Below the pieces are notes generated by a model. It ran no database searches. It was given only the letters and a program-made list of their open reading frames with translations, and was not told the origin of the DNA. A DNA stretch of 45,405 nt, from NCBI GenBank assembly GCA_000987045.1, contig LAKY01000026.1, positions 1-45,405 on the forward strand. Direction: 5' to 3'. Made by a program: the position numbers and the translations under genes. Shown piece after piece: positions 33,082 to 42,339 of the stretch (position 1 is the stretch's first letter; the number at the start of each line of letters is the position of its first letter). This DNA is from Clostridiales bacterium PH28_bin88. Lineage in GTDB: Bacteria > Bacillota > PH28-bin88.

Positions 33082-34770
33082 GTGTTGCAGGAATTATTTA
33101 TTGAGAATTTTGCCCTGGTGGAACAGGTTCGCCTGTCCCTCGCTCCTGGCCTGAATGTTTTGACCGGAGAGACCGGGGCGGGGAAGTCCATTATCGTGGA
33201 TGCCATGGCGGTACTCTTGGGCGGCAGGGCTTCTCAGGAGTTTATCCGTACAGGGCAGGACCGGGCATTAGTAGAGGGCTATTTCTCACCACCCCAGCCT
33301 GCCGGGCTGGAGGAAGCTCTACTAGCTTTGGGGATTTCACGGGAAGAGGACGGCGGCCTATTGTTGTCGCGGGAAATTTCCCGTAGCGGCCGTAACGCCT
33401 GCCGGGTTAACGGACGGGTGGTGACCCTGTCGGTTTACCAGGAAGTGGGCAGGTTCCTGGTTGATCTGCATGGTCAGCATGACCACCAATCCCTATTATC
33501 TTCTTCCAGGCAACTGGAGCTACTGGACTATTTCGGCGGAAAGGCGGTAGCCGGGCTGCGGGAAGAGGTGGCGGCAGCTTACCGGCAGGCCCGGGACCTT
33601 ACGGCGGAATTGTCGGCTTTATTGGGGGATGCCCGCGAAAAGGCCCGGCAGCGCGACCTCCTGCGGTACCAGTTGGAAGAGATCGACCGGGCACGGTTGA
33701 CACCCGGGGAGGAGGAAGAACTGGCTTCCCAACGGGCAATTCTCGCTGGCGCCGAGAAATTATCAGAGGGTGTCACCCGCGCCTATGGCCTGCTCTTCGG
33801 AGGTGAACAGCGGGGGCTGTCGGCCTACGACTTATTAAGCAGTGCTGTCGTTGCTGTGAAGGACGTGGCGGGGATCGACCCTGCTCTGGAAGGGCTCCTG
33901 TCTGGCGTAGAGAGTGCACTGTACCAGGTAGAAGAGGCTGCTCTGGAACTCAGGCGTTATGCCGACCGGATCGAATTCAATCCCCAGCGGCTGTCAGAAT
34001 TGGAGGCGAGGCTTGACACCATCAAGCGATTGACACGGAAGTACGGGGAGACGGTGGCGGAGGTGTTGATTTACCGGGAACAGGTTGCCGCCACCCTGGA
34101 AGGGATCGAGGGAAGCCAGGAAAGGGCTGCCCACTTGGAGAAACTGCGGCAACAGGCCGAAGAAAAATATGTCCGGGCTGCTGCCCGGCTGACCCAATCC
34201 CGGCGGGAGATTGCTGATAAGCTGGCGGCTTCCATTAGTAAGAGTTTGGCGGAACTGGAAATGCCCCGCACTTGTTTTGAGGTGCAATTTCTACCGAGGA
34301 CGGAGCTCAATATACACGGTGCGGAAGACGTTGAGTTCTGTTTCTCCCCTAACCCGGGCGAACCCCTCAAATCCCTGGCCAAGATCGCCTCCGGTGGTGA
34401 ACTTTCCCGGGTGATGCTGGCAATCAAGAGCATTTTGGCCGAGGTAGACCGGATCCCCACCCTGATCTTCGACGAGATCGATGCCGGGATTGGTGGGCGT
34501 ACCGCTCAATCGGTGGCGCAAAAACTGGCCAGGCTGGCCCGTTACCGCCAGGTGATCTGTGTCACCCACCTGGCGCAGATCGCCAGTTGCGCCGATCAGC
34601 ACTTTTCTATCACCAAAGAAGTGGTAGACGATCGCACTCAAACTCACGTTTGTGTGCTCCAATCTGAAGAACGGGTTGAGGAACTGGTACGCATGTTAAG
34701 TGGGGAGGGAAGCGCCCTGGCCAGGGAGCATGCCCGAGAAATGCTCAAAGCGGCAGAAAGCAGCAAATAA
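33082..34770 (+). CDS. recN: DNA repair protein RecN
   Basis: 562 residues of an SMC-like ATPase acting early in double-strand-break repair. The Walker A motif GETGAGKS (Lys35), a long coiled-coil middle, the ABC signature ASGGELSRVMLAIK and the Walker B TLIFDEIDAGIGG are all intact. The GTG at 33082 follows AGGGGTGA. It is followed by a terminator. Confidence 0.96.
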   Translation: MLQELFIENFALVEQVRLSLAPGLNVLTGETGAGKSIIVDAMAVLLGGRASQEFIRTGQDRALVEGYFSPPQPAGLEEALLALGISREEDGGLLLSREISRSGRNACRVNGRVVTLSVYQEVGRFLVDLHGQHDHQSLLSSSRQLELLDYFGGKAVAGLREEVAAAYRQARDLTAELSALLGDAREKARQRDLLRYQLEEIDRARLTPGEEEELASQRAILAGAEKLSEGVTRAYGLLFGGEQRGLSAYDLLSSAVVAVKDVAGIDPALEGLLSGVESALYQVEEAALELRRYADRIEFNPQRLSELEARLDTIKRLTRKYGETVAEVLIYREQVAATLEGIEGSQERAAHLEKLRQQAEEKYVRAAARLTQSRREIADKLAASISKSLAELEMPRTCFEVQFLPRTELNIHGAEDVEFCFSPNPGEPLKSLAKIASGGELSRVMLAIKSILAEVDRIPTLIFDEIDAGIGGRTAQSVAQKLARLARYRQVICVTHLAQIASCADQHFSITKEVVDDRTQTHVCVLQSEERVEELVRMLSGEGSALAREHAREMLKAAESSK

Positions 34771-34780
34771 ACGACACTAG

Positions 34781-34807
34781 TGCGCCATAGAGGCGCAATT
34801 TTTATTC
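34781..34807 (+). terminator. Rho-independent terminator after recN
   Basis: TGCGCC (34781-34786) and GGCGCA (34792-34797) with loop ATAGA, followed by ATTTTTATT. Confidence 0.8.
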
Positions 34808-35114
34808 CTAAAAATGGGAATATCATTCATGGTTTCCGGGCCGTATTATCGTTACAATATCCTGTTCGCAACAACAAAAATTACAAAAAATCGCGTATTC
34901 CCGGCGTATTAAACGATATTGCCAGATGGTAGCGAAACCCTGACGTTTTTGGCCCTTATTGCGGCATAATCAAGAACCTGCCCGGACAACTTAAAAAATG
35001 ACTCGAGTCGTTTACCATTGCTTCAATCGAATTTACCGGGTAACAATCCCCGGGAGAGGTTTCGGGGGCGGAGCCGCACCGGTTGGTGGGAGGTGTAGGG
35101 AGCGTGAGGGCTGC
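34808..35114. other. Intergenic region upstream of spoIVB
   Basis: A+T-rich, about 300 bases, without a gene. CAATATC at about 34855 and GATATTG at about 34915 are inverted copies, each near a CGTATTA word. CATAATCA at 34964-34971 could be a forespore sigma-G -10, but the -35 at the right distance (TGACGT) is poor, so I do not call a promoter. Confidence 0.35.
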
Positions 35115-36476
35115 ATGCACCATCCGGAGCGACGCGGACTGGTCGGACTGTTGTTGCTCACCCTGGTGATGATTTTATGTTTTTCTCCACAGGTCCAGAG
35201 CCTGTCAACCTTACCCGAACAACAGAGGTTGGCGGTGGGAGAGCCCGTCAAATTGGAACTGGATCTTCCAGAACAGGTTTTAAGACGTATGATGGTGTCG
35301 GTGGAAACCAGTCAAGCGGGATTGCTGCAGTTAAATGGGGTGGAAGTATCCAGCGGTACCTTCGGGCTGGGTCAAGAGGTACCTGTGGCGGTTCGCCCGG
35401 GTAAAATCGTCCTGAACCTTAAACTTTTCGGTGTGATTCCCATCAAGCAAGTAGCTGTGGATGTACTGCCGGAGACGAAGGTATGGCCTGGAGGCCACTC
35501 CATCGGTGTAGTACTTCGAAGCCAGGGGGTGATAGTGATAGGGTTTTCCGCTATCAATGGCACTGATGGCCAAAAACACTATCCTGCCAGAGACGCAGGT
35601 ATTCAGGTTGGCGACGTGGTCTTAGCCATTGATGGACAAAAGGTTTCCAGTGACAGGGAAGCCGCGCGGTTTATCGATGCCTCTGCAGGGAAGCCAGTAT
35701 GCCTGAGAATCAATCGCAAACAGAAGGAATTTGAAGTCTTTGTCAATCCAACCCTTTGCCGGGAGACCCGGCGCTACCGCATTGGCCTCTTTATCCGCGA
35801 CGGAGCTGCCGGAGTCGGCACATTAACTTTCTACGACCCGGAAAAGGGTGTTTACGGGGCTTTGGGTCATATAATCACTGATGCGGAAACCAACAGGGAA
35901 ATCGATGTGACCCACGGAAGTATTGTTAAGGCTTCGATTCAGGGTATTCAACTGGGCCGGAAGGGGCGGCCAGGGGAAAAAATCGGGTTATTTACCGATC
36001 GGGAAGAGCCGTCTGGTTCTATCACCAAGAATACGCGTTTCGGTATATTTGGCAAACTGGATTTTCTACCCCGGTCTAATCTATTTGCGGAGCCTATTCC
36101 GGTGGGGTTTGCCAACCAAATCACGGTAGGCCCGGCCGAAATGCTCACGGTGATTAGCGGGGACCGTATCGAACGCTTCAGAATCGCCATCGAACGGGTG
36201 ATGCCCCAGCAGGCAATCGAAGGCAAGGGGATGGTTATACGAATAACGGATCCGCGCTTACTAAAAGCCGCGGGGGGGATCGTGCAAGGGATGAGCGGTA
36301 GTCCCATTGTGCAAAACGGTAGGCTGATTGGAGCGGTGACCCACGTCTTTGTGAATGATCCGACCAGAGGCTATGGGGTACTTGCCGAGTGGATGCTCAT
36401 GGAGACGGATATCTGGGAACGATCAGTTCAGAGACTACATCAAAAGGGAGGCAGTGCTTCCCTTTTTTGTATGTAA
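35115..36476 (+). CDS. spoIVB: SpoIVB serine peptidase (sigma-K checkpoint)
   Basis: 453 residues. It has an N-terminal membrane/signal segment (about 9-27), a beta-rich region, a PDZ domain (about 130-200; DAGIQVGDVVLAIDGQKV) and an S55 peptidase domain. The catalytic serine lies in GMSGSP (392-397) and the histidine is probably His252 in GALGHII. SpoIVB is secreted from the forespore and cleaves SpoIVFA, triggering pro-sigma-K processing. It is slightly longer than the B. subtilis protein. The ATG at 35115 follows GAGGG; upstream in-frame codons have no better site. It directly precedes spo0A, as in Bacillus. Confidence 0.95.
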   Translation: MHHPERRGLVGLLLLTLVMILCFSPQVQSLSTLPEQQRLAVGEPVKLELDLPEQVLRRMMVSVETSQAGLLQLNGVEVSSGTFGLGQEVPVAVRPGKIVLNLKLFGVIPIKQVAVDVLPETKVWPGGHSIGVVLRSQGVIVIGFSAINGTDGQKHYPARDAGIQVGDVVLAIDGQKVSSDREAARFIDASAGKPVCLRINRKQKEFEVFVNPTLCRETRRYRIGLFIRDGAAGVGTLTFYDPEKGVYGALGHIITDAETNREIDVTHGSIVKASIQGIQLGRKGRPGEKIGLFTDREEPSGSITKNTRFGIFGKLDFLPRSNLFAEPIPVGFANQITVGPAEMLTVISGDRIERFRIAIERVMPQQAIEGKGMVIRITDPRLLKAAGGIVQGMSGSPIVQNGRLIGAVTHVFVNDPTRGYGVLAEWMLMETDIWERSVQRLHQKGGSASLFCM

Positions 36477-36533
36477 AAAAGGGGTGAAAAAGGTATAAGT
36501 TCTGGTGTGAAACAAAATATTTTGTCTTTTATA

Positions 36534-36581
36534 TTTGTCGGAAGGATTATTCCTTTTTGACGTCGAAAAGGTATTTTACCT
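36534..36581 (+). promoter_or_regulatory. Sigma-H-like promoter with 0A-box-like sites upstream of spo0A
   Basis: GAAGGATTA at 36541-36549 fits the sigma-H -35 (RnAGGAwww). After 12 nt GTCGAAAAG at 36562-36570 fits the -10 (RnnGAATww) with one mismatch. TTTGTCGGAA at 36534-36543 and CGTCGAA at 36561-36567 are each one base from the 0A box TGTCGAA, and they flank or overlap the promoter. AGGTA and TACCT (36569-36581) form a small palindrome near the start point. This matches the sigma-H and autoregulated spo0A promoter known in B. subtilis. Confidence 0.6.
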
Positions 36582-36619
36582 AAAAATTTACAGGGTGCCA
36601 TAGGAGGGCGGAATTTGAT

Positions 36620-37384
36620 ATGGGAGAGAAGATTAACGTTTTAATCGCGGATGACAACAAGGAGTTCTGCGAGATCCTAACAGAGTACCTGACGGAGCAA
36701 GACGATTTTGCGCTGGTAGGTACCGCCTATAACGGGATGGAGGCCCTGAAGCTAATCCAGGACCGGGAACCTGACGTAGTCGTGCTGGATATCATTATGC
36801 CTCACCTGGACGGCATCGGCGTCTTGGAAAAAATGGACGAATTGGGGCTCAGCCATCGACCGAAGGTCATCATTCTTACCACCTTGGGCCAGGAGTCTAT
36901 GACATACCGGTCTGTAGAATTGGGTGCTGATTACTATATATTAAAGCCTTTTGATCTAATGGTCCTGGGCACACGTATCCGGCAATTGGCCAATGGGCAT
37001 TCGGTGGTGACTCCGCAACCGGTTAGGACCCGAAACCTGGACGTAGACGTGACCAAGATCATTCACCAGATGGGGGTACCTGCCCACATCAAGGGTTATC
37101 AATACCTTCGGGATGCAATTCTGTTTGTCATTGACGAGGTCAACCTGCTGGGAGCAGTGACCAAAGAGTTATACCCGATGATTGCCCAGAAGTACATGAC
37201 TACCCCCAGCCGAGTGGAACGCGCTATCCGTCATGCCATTGAACTTGCTTGGGATCGGGGCAATGTGGAGATGATGAACAAGTTCTTCGGATATACTATC
37301 AATGTGGAGCGCGGGAAACCCACCAATTCGGAGTTTATCGCCATGGTGGCGGACAAGCTCCGTATCGGCGCAAAGATCAGCTAG
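36620..37384 (+). CDS. spo0A: Sporulation master regulator Spo0A
   Basis: 254 residues. The receiver domain (1-120) has the acidic pocket Asp11-Asp12 and the phosphorylation site Asp57 in [12 protein letters not shown], plus the Lys of YILKPFD. The C-terminal DNA-binding domain (about 145-254) contains [20 protein letters not shown], the recognition region. Phospho-Spo0A starts sporulation. The AGGAGG is 12 nt from the ATG, longer than usual. No orphan kinase is nearby. Confidence 0.97.
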   Translation: MGEKINVLIADDNKEFCEILTEYLTEQDDFALVGTAYNGMEALKLIQDREPDVVVLDIIMPHLDGIGVLEKMDELGLSHRPKVIILTTLGQESMTYRSVELGADYYILKPFDLMVLGTRIRQLANGHSVVTPQPVRTRNLDVDVTKIIHQMGVPAHIKGYQYLRDAILFVIDEVNLLGAVTKELYPMIAQKYMTTPSRVERAIRHAIELAWDRGNVEMMNKFFGYTINVERGKPTNSEFIAMVADKLRIGAKIS

Positions 37385-37497
37385 TGGAGAAAAGTAAACT
37401 GGGCGCAAAGGATCTGTTCAACGATTTGGAGCGCAGGTATCATAGAGATTTAAATTTTAGGAGGCGGGCCGGCGGTCCTGTCTCTTATTTGTTTTAG
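37384..37497 (+). CDS. Possible 37-residue ORF downstream of spo0A
   Basis: A GTG overlapping the last base of the spo0A stop opens a 37-codon frame, basic and hydrophilic (start [22 protein letters not shown]). There is no clear ribosome-binding site, so translation would depend on coupling to spo0A. No family was recognised. It may be a chance ORF. Confidence 0.25.
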   Translation: MEKSKLGAKDLFNDLERRYHRDLNFRRRAGGPVSYLF

Positions 37498-37613
37498 AGG
37501 CGTAAACGCAATGGGAGAGGTATGATTGGGTATTGCTCCCTGCATAATAAAAGAAGAGATGGGGTGGCTCTCAATGGATGATAACCAGTAGGCCGAGAGC
37601 GGAGGTGGCCGGA

Positions 37614-38726
37614 TTGATCAAGACCAGGGTCCGAGTGGGACAGCGGACTAAAGACCTGGTACAACAACTTCAGCCGGGCGAATGTGCTGTGATCAACCAC
37701 GAAGACCTGGATGAGACCGCTGCCCATGCCCTGGTAAGTACCAAAGTCCGCCTGGTGGTGAATGCAGCCAGATCCATCAGCGGGCGTTATCCTAACCAGG
37801 GTCCCCTGGTACTGGTAGAGGCGGGCATACCTCTGCTGGACTCAGTGGGCCCCGAGGTCATGGATCTGCTTGACGGTGAGGAGGTGGAAGTGGCCGGTGA
37901 CAGGCTGGTGACGGAGAATGGGAAAATCTTTAACGGAAAGCTGCTGGACAGGGAAACCGTCTTGCGGCTGCTGGAAGAAAGTAAGGCCAATTTTCAGAAA
38001 GAAATGGAACGCTTCGTGGCTAACACCGTTGAGTACGCGCGAAAAGAGCTGGATATTCTAAAAGGCATGGCAGTGCCCCCACTCGACATCAGCTTCCGGG
38101 GCAGGCATGTGTTAGTGGTTGTACGGGGACAGAGCTACAAGGATGACCTCCAGGCAATCCGCGGGTACATCCGGGAGGTTCGACCCATCCTGATCGGCGT
38201 GGATGGCGGGGCCGACGCCTTATTGGAATGCGGGTTTCGGCCGGACATCATCATCGGGGACATGGACAGCATCACCGACAAGGCCCTGGGCTGTGGCGCC
38301 CGGTTGATCGTCCACGCTTACCCCGACGGGCGAGCTCCAGGCTTGAACCGCCTGGAGGCGTTGCGTTTAAATGGAATGGTGCTTCCTGCCCCTGGAACCA
38401 GCGAAGATGTGGCCCTCCTGCTTGCCTACGAAAAGGGTGCCGACCTGATCGTAGCTGTTGGGACCCACTCCAATGTGATCGACTTTCTGGAAAAGGGCCG
38501 TAAAGGGATGGCCAGTACCTTTCTTGTCCGGCTGAAGGTGGGAACCGTACTGGTTGACGCCAGGGGTGTAAGCAAGTTATACCGGCAAAGAATTCACTGG
38601 CGTTATTTAGCGGAGATAGTACTGGCGGCTGTCATACCTTTCGCCGTGGTATTTACCCTTTCTCCGGCAACTTTATTACTGTTGCGGCTGTTTTTAATGA
38701 GAATGCGGGTAGTTTTTAAGTGGTAA
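37614..38726 (+). CDS. steA: SteA-like cytokinetic ring protein
   Basis: 370 residues. An N-terminal domain (CAVINHEDLDETAAHALV ... VVNAARSISGRYPNQGP) is followed by a thiamine pyrophosphokinase-like domain (GVDGGADALLECGFRPDIIIGDMDSI at about 195-220) and two C-terminal membrane segments (about 330-365). SteA with SteB is needed for cell separation in Corynebacterium, and Firmicutes carry this homologue near spo0A. TPK-like residues are kept, but the whole architecture is not that of a thiamine enzyme. GGAGGTGG at 37601-37608 supports the TTG at 37614. Confidence 0.82.
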   Translation: MIKTRVRVGQRTKDLVQQLQPGECAVINHEDLDETAAHALVSTKVRLVVNAARSISGRYPNQGPLVLVEAGIPLLDSVGPEVMDLLDGEEVEVAGDRLVTENGKIFNGKLLDRETVLRLLEESKANFQKEMERFVANTVEYARKELDILKGMAVPPLDISFRGRHVLVVVRGQSYKDDLQAIRGYIREVRPILIGVDGGADALLECGFRPDIIIGDMDSITDKALGCGARLIVHAYPDGRAPGLNRLEALRLNGMVLPAPGTSEDVALLLAYEKGADLIVAVGTHSNVIDFLEKGRKGMASTFLVRLKVGTVLVDARGVSKLYRQRIHWRYLAEIVLAAVIPFAVVFTLSPATLLLLRLFLMRMRVVFKW

Positions 38727-38790
38727 TGTGAACATAAAAGTTTTCTCAGATGAAATAAGGCCTTTTATAAGTCGTATGAAAGGTGGTAAG

Positions 38791-39468
38791 GTGTTGGAAC
38801 CGTTTGTGACGGTATTGATCCCGGCTTATAACGAGGCCGCCACCATTGCCACTACGGTGTACGCAGTCCGGCGCATCCCTGAAGTAGGGCAGGTGGTGGT
38901 GGTTGATGACGGGTCAACGGATGAAACTGCCATCCGGGCGCGTCAGGCCGGCGCAGAGGTGGAAAGGCTGGAAAAGAACCAGGGTAAAGGCAGTGCGCTA
39001 AACCATGGCGCGTCACGGGTGAAGGGAAGTATCGTCGCTTTGGTAGACGCTGATTTAGGGGAATCGGCGGCTGAAATAGCCAAACTACTCGCCCCGGTAG
39101 TGGCCGGGGAAGCTGAAATGGCGGTGGCCCGTTTCCCACCCACGCTGCGGGTAGGTGGGTTTGGGCTTGTAAAAGGCTTGGCGCGGAGGGGCATCTACTG
39201 GCTTGCCAGGGTGGAGATGCGGGCTCCCCTCTCGGGCCAGCGGGTAATGACCAGGGAGGTTTGGGAACAGGTGCTGCCACTGGAACCGGGATTTGGAATG
39301 GAGGTGGGCATGACCCTCCGGGCAGCCCGTTTGGGGTTTCGCATCAGGGAGGTAGACCTGTCCTTAACCCACCGGGAGACAGGCCGGGACTGGAGCGGCT
39401 TCCGCCACCGGGGAAGGCAATTCTATCACGTACTGGGTGCCTTGTACCGGGGAGCGCTAGAAAAATAA
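38791..39468 (+). CDS. Family 2 glycosyltransferase
   Basis: 225 residues, GT-A fold. The nucleotide-sugar binding start VTVLIPAYNEAATI, VVVDDGSTDETA and the DxD-like LVDADLGE are clear, along with the acceptor-side GQRVMTREVWEQVLP. AAAGGTGG at 38779-38786 favours the GTG/TTG at 38791/38794 over the upstream GTG at 38728. It lies between steA and a GT4 phosphotransferase, suggesting transfer to a lipid or wall polymer; donor and acceptor are unknown. Confidence 0.82.
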   Translation: MLEPFVTVLIPAYNEAATIATTVYAVRRIPEVGQVVVVDDGSTDETAIRARQAGAEVERLEKNQGKGSALNHGASRVKGSIVALVDADLGESAAEIAKLLAPVVAGEAEMAVARFPPTLRVGGFGLVKGLARRGIYWLARVEMRAPLSGQRVMTREVWEQVLPLEPGFGMEVGMTLRAARLGFRIREVDLSLTHRETGRDWSGFRHRGRQFYHVLGALYRGALEK

Positions 39469-40298
39469 TGGAAGTGATGCCCGTGGCATGGTGGCTCTTA
39501 ATAGCATCCTGGAGCCTAACCCGGCTAGCTCTGCCCGGGGTGTTGGACCTGCTCTCCCGGGGTAATGCCCTCCGGCCAAATTACGCGGGGTTGCCCATTC
39601 CCACGGCTGCCGGTTTGGCCCTGGTGGTTGGTTCGACTCTGGCCCTTGCCCCCGTTGGGTTGTTCATCAGCCCTGGTCCACTTTATTACGAACTCCTGCT
39701 TGCTATTTGGGCGATGGGCTTGCTGGGTCTACTGGATGACCTGGCCGGCTCCAGGGATACCCGGGGACTTAAAGGCCATCTTGGGAGCATATGGCAGGGC
39801 CGGTTAACCACCGGAGGGCTTAAAGCCTTGATGGGTGGTTCACTGGCATTAATCCTCATTGTTGCCCGAGGCTGGGCCGGACCTGCGGCATTGCTGGATG
39901 TCCTGTTAGTGGCCTTAGCCACCAATACCCTAAATTTGATGGACTTGCGGCCAGGGAGAGCGCTAAAGGTTTTTCTGGTTTTAGCATTGCCGCTGGTATG
40001 GTACGGTAGGGGCGTGTTACCTGGGGTTTACTTGCTTGCCTTGGTGGGAGCGGTGATTGGTTATGCTCCCTGGGATTTGAGGGCCATGGCCATGATGGGC
40101 GATACCGGCTCTAACGCGCTGGGTATGACCCTAGGATTAACAGCTTCGTGGCTGCTGCCCCTGGAGGTTAAGGCCCTGTTAGCAGCCGTGTTGACGGGTC
40201 TTCACTGGTACCTGGAGCGCCACTCGCTGTCCGAGGTGATCGAACATAACCGGCTACTCCGTTGCCTCGATCGTTTAGGAAGACCACAGGTGGAGTAG
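39468..40298 (+). CDS. MraY/WecA-like (GT4) polyprenyl-phosphate sugar-phosphate transferase homologue
   Basis: 276 residues with eight to ten membrane helices, shorter than MraY (about 320). Family segments present are NYAGLPIPTAAGL, GLLDDLAG, NTLNLMDLRPGRALK and the magnesium-site MGDTGSNALG. The ATG overlaps the stop of the GT2 gene (TAATG). It is a paralogue in the steA cluster, not the main mraY, and could load a sugar phosphate onto undecaprenyl phosphate for the adjacent GT2. A substrate cannot be assigned. Confidence 0.78.
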   Translation: MEVMPVAWWLLIASWSLTRLALPGVLDLLSRGNALRPNYAGLPIPTAAGLALVVGSTLALAPVGLFISPGPLYYELLLAIWAMGLLGLLDDLAGSRDTRGLKGHLGSIWQGRLTTGGLKALMGGSLALILIVARGWAGPAALLDVLLVALATNTLNLMDLRPGRALKVFLVLALPLVWYGRGVLPGVYLLALVGAVIGYAPWDLRAMAMMGDTGSNALGMTLGLTASWLLPLEVKALLAAVLTGLHWYLERHSLSEVIEHNRLLRCLDRLGRPQVE

Positions 40299-40375
40299 TT
40301 AAGTGGTGATGACCAGATTAGTTTAGTTCAAAGCAGGAAAATGCCCGTAAAATGGTTAATAATTGGGGTGAAGAC

Positions 40376-41545
40376 ATGCTGAGTATCCGGGCTGGCAGGG
40401 TGGATCGGGTTTTATCCGCCCGCCCCGGCCTAACCGAGATCCTGGTGGAAGTGGACGGTAGACTTGAAAAAGCCATTAACTACGACTACCTGACCGGGTC
40501 GGTAAGCCCGGGGGACAAGGTACAGCTAAACGTCACTGCTGTCCAGTTGGGTTTGGGGACCGGCGGGTGGCACTTCGTGATGGCTAATACATCCAATACA
40601 GGGATGGACGACCGTCAGGCGGGTCATTTGATGAAGCTCCGCTATACGCCGGTGCAGGTTAAGGTGCTGGGTGTGGAAGAGGAGACCAGCCCGTACCGGG
40701 GGGTGATAGAACAGTGTAGCTCCCTGGTGGGGACACCGGTAGTGGTTGGTTCCTTGCACAGCATGCTTCCCCCAACGGCAGCCGGCGCCAAGCAGGCGGG
40801 TGGCAGGCGCTTACGGGTAGCTTACGTGATGACAGATGGCGCAGCCCTACCCATGGTTTTTAGCCGGCTGGTGCCGGAATTGAAAGAAAAGGGCTTGATC
40901 GATGGGACGGTGACGGTGGGCCATGCCTTCGGGGGTGACCTGGAAGCAGTTAATATCTATACAGGCCTCCTGGCGGCCAAGGAAGTGCTGCAAGCAGACG
41001 TAATCCTTGTAGCTATGGGTCCAGGGATCGTAGGGACGGGCACCACATGGGGATTTAGCGGAGTGGAACAGGGTGCTATTCTCAACGCGGTGCATGTACT
41101 GGGGGGGGAGCCGGTGGCTGTACCTCGGATTAGCTTTGCAGATCCTCGTCCCCGCCACCGGGGTTTGAGCCACCATACAGTGACCGTGCTGGGGAGAGCC
41201 ACCTTGGTACCGGTAATCGTACCGCTGCCGGTCATGGGAGGGGAAAAACGAAGGCATGTCCTGGAACAGATCCGGCGGGAGGGGTTGGAGGGAAGGCACC
41301 GGTTCTTGGAGCAGGACGGTACACCTGCCCTCACCTACCTGGACCACCTGGGGGTGCGGGTTACCTCCATGGGCCGCTCTCCCCAGGAAGATGCGGAGTT
41401 CTTCTTGGCAGCCGGGGCTGCTGGTCACGTGGCAGCAGGCTTAATTAAATCATCGGTTGTCGGTCGTCAGAAAAAATATGGAGATGTCTTTTTTCTGGAT
41501 AACTTGATCCCCAGGGGCTGGCAAAGCCCTGAAAACCGGGTTTGA
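40376..41545 (+). CDS. DUF3866 family protein
   Basis: 389 residues, cytoplasmic, no signal or membrane segments. The DUF3866 pattern is complete: HLMKLRYTPVQVKVLGVEE, VAYVMTDGAALPM, TVGHAFGGDLEAVNIYTGL and MGPGIVGTGTTWGFSG. The function is unknown; it regularly follows steA and glycosyltransferase genes in Firmicutes. GGGGTG at 40365-40370 sets the ATG at 40376. Codons near the C terminus (41455-41468) consist of the heptamers GGTTGTC and GGTCGTC, the complement of the spoIIIAE-AF repeat. Confidence 0.85.
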   Translation: MLSIRAGRVDRVLSARPGLTEILVEVDGRLEKAINYDYLTGSVSPGDKVQLNVTAVQLGLGTGGWHFVMANTSNTGMDDRQAGHLMKLRYTPVQVKVLGVEEETSPYRGVIEQCSSLVGTPVVVGSLHSMLPPTAAGAKQAGGRRLRVAYVMTDGAALPMVFSRLVPELKEKGLIDGTVTVGHAFGGDLEAVNIYTGLLAAKEVLQADVILVAMGPGIVGTGTTWGFSGVEQGAILNAVHVLGGEPVAVPRISFADPRPRHRGLSHHTVTVLGRATLVPVIVPLPVMGGEKRRHVLEQIRREGLEGRHRFLEQDGTPALTYLDHLGVRVTSMGRSPQEDAEFFLAAGAAGHVAAGLIKSSVVGRQKKYGDVFFLDNLIPRGWQSPENRV

Positions 41546-41569
41546 TGCTGCCGGTAGGAAAGCGTGCCC

Positions 41570-41698
41570 CTAGTGCAGGCTAGAGGCGATGAGTTGGCTT
41601 AGTTGTCGATGTTTTTCCGAGATGGCCCGTAGGAAGGGCAGTAGGTCGCTTGTCTTCCCTACCCAGTACAACCCGTTTCTCGTAATTATTACTCGCAA
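41570..41698 (-). CDS. Small 42-residue reverse-strand ORF
   Basis: On the - strand a textbook AAGGAGGG lies 7 to 8 nt before a TTG that opens a 42-codon frame: LRVIITRNGLYWVGKTSDLL, then PFLRAISEKHRQLSQLIAS. The frame is open further upstream, but this site is the best start. It fills the gap between the DUF3866 and Nudix genes on the opposite strand. No family name is certain. The two halves look like a beta hairpin followed by a helix. The strong ribosome-binding site and good composition support a real gene. Confidence 0.5.
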   Translation of the reverse strand: MRVIITRNGLYWVGKTSDLLPFLRAISEKHRQLSQLIASSLH

Positions 41699-41805
41699 GG
41701 CGTTTCCCTCCTTAAAAACATCATGCAATAGTGTTAGTCCAGTATACGGAGTTTCAAGCCCGTTCATGCATAAAGCGATCAAAAGGCTGAGAAGGGGTGA
41801 ATTGT

Positions 41806-42339
41806 TTGGATTTCAGTGAAAAGACAATCGAATCCCACGGCATTTTCAAAGGAAAAATTATCCGGGTAAGAGTGGACACGGTCCTGATGCCAAATGGACG
41901 TCAGGCCACTCGAGAAATCGTGGAGCATCCCGGTGCTGTGGCCGTGGTTCCGTTGACCGCGGGCCAAGAGGTGGTGATGGTGCGCCAGTTCCGTAAACCC
42001 ATCGAGCAGCAAACCCTGGAGATCCCGGCAGGAAAGCTGTCCCCGGGGGAGAACCCTGCTGAATGCGCAACGCGGGAGTTGGAAGAAGAGACAGGGTTAC
42101 GTGCAGGAAATATTCGCCATTTATTTTCGTTTTATACGTCCCCCGGCTTCAGTGACGAAATCATGCACTTGTTTCTGGCCACCGACTTGCAGCCGGGGAG
42201 CCAATCTCCCGACGAAGATGAGCTAATCGGGGTGGAGAAGTTCCAGCTTGGCCAGCTTGTTTCTATGATCGTTCATGGAGATATCGTGGATGCAAAAACA
42301 ATCGTAGGGGTCTTGGCTGCCCGGGAGGTGTTGGGGTGA
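41806..42339 (+). CDS. nudF: Nudix ADP-ribose pyrophosphatase
   Basis: 177 residues. The Nudix box GX5EX7REUXEEXGU is seen as GENPAECATRELEEETGL preceded by PAGKLSP (about residues 70-95). The N-terminal strand pattern (SEKTIESHGIFKGKIIRVRVDTV) is that of NudF-type enzymes hydrolysing ADP-ribose to AMP and ribose 5-phosphate. AGGGGTG at about 41793-41799 places the start at the TTG at 41806. Its stop overlaps the start of the next gene (GTGA). Confidence 0.92.
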   Translation: MDFSEKTIESHGIFKGKIIRVRVDTVLMPNGRQATREIVEHPGAVAVVPLTAGQEVVMVRQFRKPIEQQTLEIPAGKLSPGENPAECATRELEEETGLRAGNIRHLFSFYTSPGFSDEIMHLFLATDLQPGSQSPDEDELIGVEKFQLGQLVSMIVHGDIVDAKTIVGVLAAREVLG

